This document shows positions 13,827-19,061 of a stretch of DNA of 19,061 nucleotides, in pieces. Source of the DNA: CAYLMG01 sp964568365 (GTDB lineage: Bacteria > Planctomycetota > Phycisphaerae > Sedimentisphaerales > Anaerobacaceae); assembly GCA_964568365.1 (NCBI GenBank), contig CAZMQF010000030.1, forward strand, positions 1 to 19,061, written 5' to 3'. A program made the position numbers and the translations under genes. The notes below the pieces were generated by a model. That model was not told where the DNA came from, searched no databases, and saw nothing but the letters and a program-made list of their open reading frames with translations. How positions within the stretch are numbered: position 1 is the stretch's first letter; each line of letters begins with the position of its first letter.

Positions 13827-15254
13827 TTAGAATGCTCCGGGCCTCGCCGCCTTTTCCTTGTAGCCTGTAAAGTAAAGGAATCTATCTGTGTTGAAGATGG
13901 GTATTGATAATGCCTGGGCCTGCGTCAGTATCTTTTGGTATTCGTCATATCTTTTTCTCGACTTCTCGTATTTCTCAAGGGCAGTCGGATAAATTTCCCT
14001 ATCTTCGGCGCTTGGTCTGGGCTCTACTCTTGGAGGCCGGCCCAGGACGATGTAATCTGTTTCAATCGTAATACTCTGGTCAGCTTTGCCGCCCCATTTT
14101 TCAATCAGCTCTTTTATTTTTTCGGCATCGCCATATTCGAAATCACCGGCGACAACAAACGTGTTGACTTTTTTAGTATCCCAGATGAGGTTTGCTATGA
14201 TATCGTCCTGAATGATAGGGTTTCTGGGGTCGATTGCAGTAGTGATTCTTGCTGCTGAAATCGTTTGGCCGACGTCGAAGACCTCGATTTCGGCTTTACC
14301 TTCGCCGGTTTTGGGAATGGGAAGATTCTTGTCATAAACGGCGAAAGTTAAACCGCGATATACTTTGTCATTGCTGCCGATATTTATATGCACTATGCCT
14401 GTTTGCGTATCCACCAAGATTATTTTACCGTCTGCCACGTAAGCCGGTGCATTGCTGTCGGGCAACGGCTTGATGCTTTCGATTTCAGCCTGCGCACGTT
14501 TCACCATCTGTTTTGTCAATTCAAGCTCTGCATCTTTTTTCAGAAGCTCATCTCTTAAGTTTTCATTTGCTGTGCTTGTGGATTTGAGGTCGTCTCTGAG
14601 ATTTTGAACCTGCTGCTCTGCGGTTTGCCGAAATAGGTCCTCGAGGTCGGTGTATTTAGCAAGAGTTTCATCAGCCTGCTGCTTGTATTGTTCTACTTCT
14701 GAGTTCAATCTCTGTTCTGTTTGAGAAAATGTTGATATTGCATCGTTGAATTGATTATTAAGCTGTGTGTATCTGTCCTGCAAATCAAGTAAGCTGCTTT
14801 GCGTGTTTTCAAGCCGGGACCTAATTAAATCGATAATTCGGACGAGTCCGGTTGAGTTGGGGTCGTTGAAAGAGCTGTCAAGATAGCTGCCGTAAAGAGG
14901 TCTAAGTGCGTCATTAACTTTGTTCTTTACATTTTCGACTTTAAGCTCGGCTGATATGTCCGATACCGGCCCACCTATTATTGTTGTTACCATCTGGTCA
15001 AGAAGTTCGATCATTACCTGAAGCCCGCTTGTACGGGGGGGAATCGAACCTACTATCTGCGTTAAGCCTTTTCGCATTTGGGCTTCGCTTGCAACACTGT
15101 CGAGGTTTACTTTTGCTTCAGTCGCGAGCTTCCTTTGCTCCTCGAATTTGACATAATAAACCACCGCAAAGGTAATCGATATTATAAAAAGGGCGATGAA
15201 TGTAATAAGGGTGTATAGTATTGTGCTGGTTTGCTGCCTTTTGGCTGCCACCAT
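13827..15254 (-). CDS. Membrane-anchored coiled-coil protein with barrel-like and BRCT-like C-terminal segments
   Basis: A 475-residue protein of no named family. One N-terminal membrane helix (about 12-35) anchors it, probably with the rest outside the cytoplasm. A helical region (40-130) leads into a long coiled coil (about 145-262) rich in Gln, Glu and Asp. Residues 275-358 look like a small beta-barrel (GIVHINIGSNDKVYRGLTFAVY ... ARITTAI ... DDIIANLIWD). Residues 364-462 resemble a BRCT fold: NTFVVAGDF, KIKELIEKWGGKAD, SITIETDYIVLG, then a Pro-rich and charged insertion, then ILTQAQALSIPIFNTDRFLYF. BRCT domains normally serve cytoplasmic DNA repair, so this context is odd. The start has AAGGAG (15263-15268) and a good promoter. 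Function is unknown; a scaffold or envelope role is an inference. Confidence 0.85.
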   Translation of the reverse strand: MVAAKRQQTSTILYTLITFIALFIISITFAVVYYVKFEEQRKLATEAKVNLDSVASEAQMRKGLTQIVGSIPPRTSGLQVMIELLDQMVTTIIGGPVSDISAELKVENVKNKVNDALRPLYGSYLDSSFNDPNSTGLVRIIDLIRSRLENTQSSLLDLQDRYTQLNNQFNDAISTFSQTEQRLNSEVEQYKQQADETLAKYTDLEDLFRQTAEQQVQNLRDDLKSTSTANENLRDELLKKDAELELTKQMVKRAQAEIESIKPLPDSNAPAYVADGKIILVDTQTGIVHINIGSNDKVYRGLTFAVYDKNLPIPKTGEGKAEIEVFDVGQTISAARITTAIDPRNPIIQDDIIANLIWDTKKVNTFVVAGDFEYGDAEKIKELIEKWGGKADQSITIETDYIVLGRPPRVEPRPSAEDREIYPTALEKYEKSRKRYDEYQKILTQAQALSIPIFNTDRFLYFTGYKEKAARPGAF

Positions 15255-15312
15255 AGTAAAAACTCCTTAGAAATACTGAAAACTCAATCATTTATGGTGT
15301 TTAGACCATAAT

Positions 15313-15341
15313 ATTATCGTCGAAAGGCCTGCCTAAGTCAA
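15313..15341 (-). promoter_or_regulatory. Sigma70-type promoter for the coiled-coil/BRCT-like gene
   Basis: On the minus strand, TTGACT (15341-15336) and GATAAT (15318-15313) are exactly 17 bases apart, each one or two bases off consensus. The predicted start near 15306 gives a leader of about 50 bases, with AAGGAG nine bases before the ATG at 15254. Confidence 0.6.
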
Positions 15342-15675
15342 TCAAAAAAACAAGATAAATGCCCATTTTAGCAATGAACCGGCTATATAGGGCATTTATA
15401 AATTGCCTTAAATGTGAATATAGAGATTATCAGTAATTCAGATAAGCCTGTTTTTAAGAAGTATTGGAAATTAGTTTTTTGGGATATTAGCAGTAAATAG
15501 GAACGGTTTTCAGGCAGTTTAACTTTGAGTCGGATTTGTTAACCTTAAGGTGCTAAGACAAGAAGACAAAAAAATCCGAAGCACTAAACCCGAAATCCGA
15601 AGAAAATTCGAATTACCAAAATTCAAATTAACAAAACAAATTCAAACCACGAATACCAAGCTGCGCAGGCACAAG

Positions 15676-15816
15676 TTTTCACGAAAAGGCACGAATTATT
15701 AAATCGCTAATTCCGCTGATTAACAAAGAAGGATATCAAATATAAAAAATAAAAAAGGAAAAATAGACACGAATTAACACGAATTTTCACGAAAAGGCAC
15801 TAATTTATTTAATCGC
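15676..15816. repeat. Direct repeat pair plus CACGAA tandem units
   Basis: TTTTCACGAAAAGGCAC followed by an AATT...TTAAATCGC-like tail occurs at 15676-15707 and again, with small differences, at 15784-15816. Overlapping the second copy, a 10-base unit (ACACGAATTA, ACACGAATTT, TCACGAAAAG) is repeated at 15767-15796. These look like dispersed intergenic repeats, not functional gene parts. Confidence 0.6.
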
Positions 15817-15882
15817 CTTTTAAGAATCTCAATAAATCCTGCTTCAAAGCTTTTGCTTTTATTAGTTGCTCTATCTCGGTGG

Positions 15883-18882
15883 TTAGTACCAGCTTGTTGT
15901 TTGCAGCCGGTGTTCAATGAAAAGCTGTAAGTCAACGGGGCTTATAGTTTTATTCCTATCGAAATCCGCAGGCAAATCATTGCCATCACTTCTCCAGTAA
16001 TTTGAAAAGTATCCAAAGTCTTCAAGATTGACCGTGCCGTCATTATTCAAATCAGCTAAAAGCGCCCAGTCATAAGGGGGCATACTCGCTTCGACTGTCC
16101 CGCCATAACAGCCCATATTAATCCGCTTATTTATTCCCCACTCGTTGTTGGGGTCAAGAGGAATGGTTAGAAACTCATCGACGAGTAATGAACCTGGATT
16201 GCCCGCATCGATACAGGGACTGGTTATATCATCCGACATCCAAATCTGATTATCAGTATCCCATCGCCAGCCCTCACTTTTCAAATGATAATCACCATCA
16301 ATCCAGAAGTCGTCATTTGCATCATCAGGTGTTCCATTGGTATCCCAATAACCATTTTCAACAAAACATGGGTCGCAATCAATATTACCCAAACCCGGCC
16401 AGCCACCCTCGATATTACTATAATTTATGTTGAAAACGGGGTTACCATTGGTCCAAAGCCAATCTACCCCATTCCGAATAATACAGTTACTTATATTTAA
16501 TTTGAGCAGTTGCAAATCACAAGCAATAGCGGAACCGTTAGTGGCTAAATTTTCTGTGAAAGTACAATTGTAAGTTGATGATTCGCTTTTCCCTGCACTA
16601 TATATACCACCGCCATAGGCGGCCGCGTTAGCAATGAAAATAGAATTTATAACTATAAAGTTACTGACCGTGGAATTATATATCCCTCCGCCACGGCTGT
16701 ATTCATCGTTGGCTGAGTTAGAATTAAAAATGCAGCCCACTATAGTCATGCTGCTATCATCATAATTGTATATCCCACTGCCTCCATGCGCCGCCGAGTT
16801 TTCATTGAAGGTGCAGCCTGTAATAATTGGGCTACTATGGTCTCTATTGAATATTCCACCACCCCTGAATTCCGCCGAGTTGCCAGTGAATGTACAGTTT
16901 GTTATATTCGGGCTGCTTCTATAGTTCCCCATCCCGCCGCCATATTGTGCGAAGTTTTCATTGATTGTACAATCAATAGCAGTTAAAGTACTCCCGTATC
17001 CACAGTAAATTCCACCTCCTTGTCCATGCCATCCGGTGGCATCGTTTTTAGCTATTATACAATTCTGGATAGTTGGAGCGGCATAAGAATAATAAGAAAC
17101 ACAACTAATTCCAGCGCCATATCCACCATAACCTGTCGAGTTCTCGGTGATTGCACAATTTTTAATTACCGGACTATCCCCGGCAATGTAAATCCCACCA
17201 CCACCAGGTTGAGAAAAGAAATCATCTGATGCCCATTCTGCTTCTATATGATTATATTTGATAATACAGTTGCTTATTGTTGGTGATGAATTGTAAATGA
17301 AGATGCCCCCTCCTCCCTCTGCTTCGCCACAGCCGGAAACATAACCATTAATTATTGTAAAGCCATCCAGAACAGAATCCAACTCTTCCTGGCTATGAAA
17401 GAAAAAGCCTCGATGCGGGTCGGTTTCTGAACCATTGCAATCAACTATTGTACTCGCGACAATGTCCGGGTCATTTGGGTCTGTGCTTCGTACGGTGATA
17501 GCTTTTCCATTAAAGTCAATATCACGATTTCCCGGTCCTTTGTATGAACCCGGCTCAACGATGACAATATCTCCATCTTCCGCTGTATCTATGCCCTTTT
17601 GTATGGTTTTAAAAGGAGTCTGCGGGGACAATCCATCATTATTATCGTCTCCATACAAGTCACTTACATAATAACTACGAGGGAAATGATGATGTACTGG
17701 TCTTGATGTAAATATATATGCCCGGCCATATTTATATTCGTCACCGTGTATTGGACCTGCCGGGGTTAACTCTGTACCTATAGTTCCTACAACAGCATAC
17801 TTTCCGCTGATTGAAACAGATGTGCCGAATCTTTCACGAAATAAAGGATTAGATGAGGCTATTTTAGATACCTCTTGCCAGCCTGGACTAACACGTCGAA
17901 AAATATAGGCAGAACCTGAGTATTTATCATTATTATATGCTGCAACAATTGCAAGATTTCCACTGATTGAAACGGAATTTCCAAAACAATCGTAAGCTAT
18001 ACCATCCGATGCGATTAGCTTTTCCTGCATATTCCACGTGTTACCTGCGCGGTTATAGATAAACGCTGCCCCGGAATAAGAGCCGTTTTCGTCATCGCCT
18101 AATGACCCTCCTATCGCGTAGTTTTGGCATATATCCACGGACTGACCAAAACTTGAGTTACTTCCTGTAAGCTCGCATTGCAGTTCCCAGACATTTTCAC
18201 TTAGTCTATATATAAAAGCAGCCCCAAGATTGCTGGCCTCGCTACGAGCGCCGACAATAGCATAGTTATTACAAATAGCGACTGACTGCCCATAATATTT
18301 TACAGGTTCCGTTAGTTTGCATTGCAAGTTCCAGGTTTCTGCCTCCCGCTCAAATATGTAAGCACATCCCGCACCTTTATCTCGAGCGTAAGCACTTACA
18401 ATCGCATATCTTTCGCTGATTGAAACACGGTTACCAAATCTCCAATCAACAGGTTCGTTAACATCAAGTTTACACTGTTCAAACCAGGTTTCTCCGTCAC
18501 GTTTAAATACGTATGCGGCTGCACTACCATAAGTGCCGACAATTGCATAGTTACCGTTAATAGAAACACAATGACCGAAGAGGTCAAAACTGTTACCATC
18601 CGAAGCCGTTAATTTACATTGCTCTATCCAGTCCTTGCCCTGACGTTTGAAAATATATGCTGAACCTGAATCTTCACCGTTGTCATCATCAAATCTCGCT
18701 CCCAAAATAGCATAATCGCCACTTACAGAAACAGACTCTCCAAAAGCATCGCCGAGCTCTTTGTCTGAAGCAGTCAGCACAGCCAGCTGGTTCCATTGAT
18801 GTTTTGACCAGGCTGAATTGCTTATAAAACATGAGATAGTAAAAATTACCAATACACTCTTAAAAATAGTTTGTCTCCACAT
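15883..18882 (-). CDS. Secreted FG-GAP / beta-helix / dockerin-like protein
   Basis: A 999-residue exported protein. The signal peptide is about residues 1-26, ending near SAWS. Seven FG-GAP-type repeats begin near 47, 101, 149, 197, 245, 300 and 352, each with an FGxSVSISGxYAIVGA-like core and an AYIFKR strand. Seven matches a seven-bladed propeller. The protein continues with YYVSDLYGDDNNDGLSPQTPFKTIQKGI (404-431), typical of the start of right-handed beta-helix proteins. A long run of GGGI and ISNCII / ITGCTF coils reaches about 880. The C-terminus (943-999) has two calcium-loop segments, DLNNDGTVNLEDF and DFDRNKTISPVDL, as in type I dockerins. Similar architectures are common in Phycisphaerae, probably at the cell surface. 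The substrate is not visible. A GGTGG site precedes the ATG at 18882. Confidence 0.9.
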   Translation of the reverse strand: MWRQTIFKSVLVIFTISCFISNSAWSKHQWNQLAVLTASDKELGDAFGESVSVSGDYAILGARFDDDNGEDSGSAYIFKRQGKDWIEQCKLTASDGNSFDLFGHCVSINGNYAIVGTYGSAAAYVFKRDGETWFEQCKLDVNEPVDWRFGNRVSISERYAIVSAYARDKGAGCAYIFEREAETWNLQCKLTEPVKYYGQSVAICNNYAIVGARSEASNLGAAFIYRLSENVWELQCELTGSNSSFGQSVDICQNYAIGGSLGDDENGSYSGAAFIYNRAGNTWNMQEKLIASDGIAYDCFGNSVSISGNLAIVAAYNNDKYSGSAYIFRRVSPGWQEVSKIASSNPLFRERFGTSVSISGKYAVVGTIGTELTPAGPIHGDEYKYGRAYIFTSRPVHHHFPRSYYVSDLYGDDNNDGLSPQTPFKTIQKGIDTAEDGDIVIVEPGSYKGPGNRDIDFNGKAITVRSTDPNDPDIVASTIVDCNGSETDPHRGFFFHSQEELDSVLDGFTIINGYVSGCGEAEGGGGIFIYNSSPTISNCIIKYNHIEAEWASDDFFSQPGGGGIYIAGDSPVIKNCAITENSTGYGGYGAGISCVSYYSYAAPTIQNCIIAKNDATGWHGQGGGIYCGYGSTLTAIDCTINENFAQYGGGMGNYRSSPNITNCTFTGNSAEFRGGGIFNRDHSSPIITGCTFNENSAAHGGSGIYNYDDSSMTIVGCIFNSNSANDEYSRGGGIYNSTVSNFIVINSIFIANAAAYGGGIYSAGKSESSTYNCTFTENLATNGSAIACDLQLLKLNISNCIIRNGVDWLWTNGNPVFNINYSNIEGGWPGLGNIDCDPCFVENGYWDTNGTPDDANDDFWIDGDYHLKSEGWRWDTDNQIWMSDDITSPCIDAGNPGSLLVDEFLTIPLDPNNEWGINKRINMGCYGGTVEASMPPYDWALLADLNNDGTVNLEDFGYFSNYWRSDGNDLPADFDRNKTISPVDLQLFIEHRLQTTSWY

Positions 18883-19061
18883 TTTTCCACCCTTTCAAAA
18901 TTATGAATTTATGATTTAATATGACATACATTAAGTTACATTTTCGCCCTTTTGTAACTTCTGCGGCCTTGTAAAGGCGGCTTTGGCAAAGACGGTGCAC
19001 TAAACTGTTCTGCTAATGAGGCCTTTATCCAGCCGACACCAAAACAGATTTAAAATAAACT
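18883..19061. other. Upstream region of the secreted-protein gene
   Basis: AT-rich near the gene and GC-richer toward the window edge. TTAC and GTAA flank a short AAAAGGGCGAAAAT segment, and AT-rich -10-like strings are present. No promoter pair with proper spacing is convincing and no gene is visible. Confidence 0.4.

Larger units (their letters stand above)
15255..15882. other. Repeat-rich intergenic region
   Basis: The 628 bases between two minus-strand genes hold the promoter of the coiled-coil protein at one end. At 15540-15820 there is a patchwork of short repeats: AATCCGAAG twice (15571-15602), AATTCGAATTACC / AATTCAAATTAAC phrases (15605-15645) and the CACGAA units listed separately. 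No gene is supported. No clear terminator is seen for the large secreted-protein gene; only a weak 5-bp stem (AAAGC/GCTTT) lies near 15845-15860. Confidence 0.6.

Overview
The window reads as bacterial chromosome from a planctomycete, most likely the Phycisphaerae/Sedimentisphaerales side. This is an inference. It rests on a TPR protein ending in two RNA-polymerase alpha C-terminal domains, a secreted FG-GAP/beta-helix/dockerin protein, a SpoIID-domain protein in a housekeeping cluster, and intergenic repeats that code for an NKA...PNF-like peptide, which I associate with these genomes from memory. No rRNA, tRNA, CRISPR array, transposase or phage gene was found.

Region 1 (1-9927, minus strand) is one co-directional run. 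Read in transcription order it is surE, an ACT-domain protein (UPF0237), its UPF0210/DUF711 partner, a membrane protein with an NTF2-like domain, the TPR plus tandem alpha-CTD protein, a SpoIID/LytB-domain protein, tgt, yajC and secD (cut by the window edge). The tgt-yajC-secD end is the widely conserved queuosine/Sec-accessory cluster. A good sigma70-type promoter sits in front of the TPR/alpha-CTD gene, so the run probably has at least two transcription units. Two terminator-like hairpins in the gaps have their T-tracts on the plus strand, antisense to the genes.

Region 2 (about 9928-13100) is accessory. It has two AT-rich plus-strand genes, one unrecognised and one DUF2971, embedded in repeat-rich DNA. 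The repeats include a family of TTAGCCCC hairpins with different but self-complementary stems, a REP-like ATTCCCGC palindrome, and short tandem motifs built on ATCCGTG and CTCTGTGG. There is also a clear promoter and ribosome binding site that lead into a reading frame composed largely of repeat DNA. This looks like a hot spot for insertion and repeat accumulation.

Region 3 (13102-15254) holds two convergent genes. One is a single-domain NAD(P)H-hydrate epimerase (nnrE). The other is a membrane-anchored coiled-coil protein with a beta-barrel-like segment and a C-terminal segment that resembles a BRCT domain.

Region 4 (15255-19061) begins with a 628-base repeat-bearing intergenic stretch. It is followed by a 999-residue secreted protein with seven FG-GAP repeats, a right-handed beta-helix region and a dockerin-like C-terminus, and by its upstream region.
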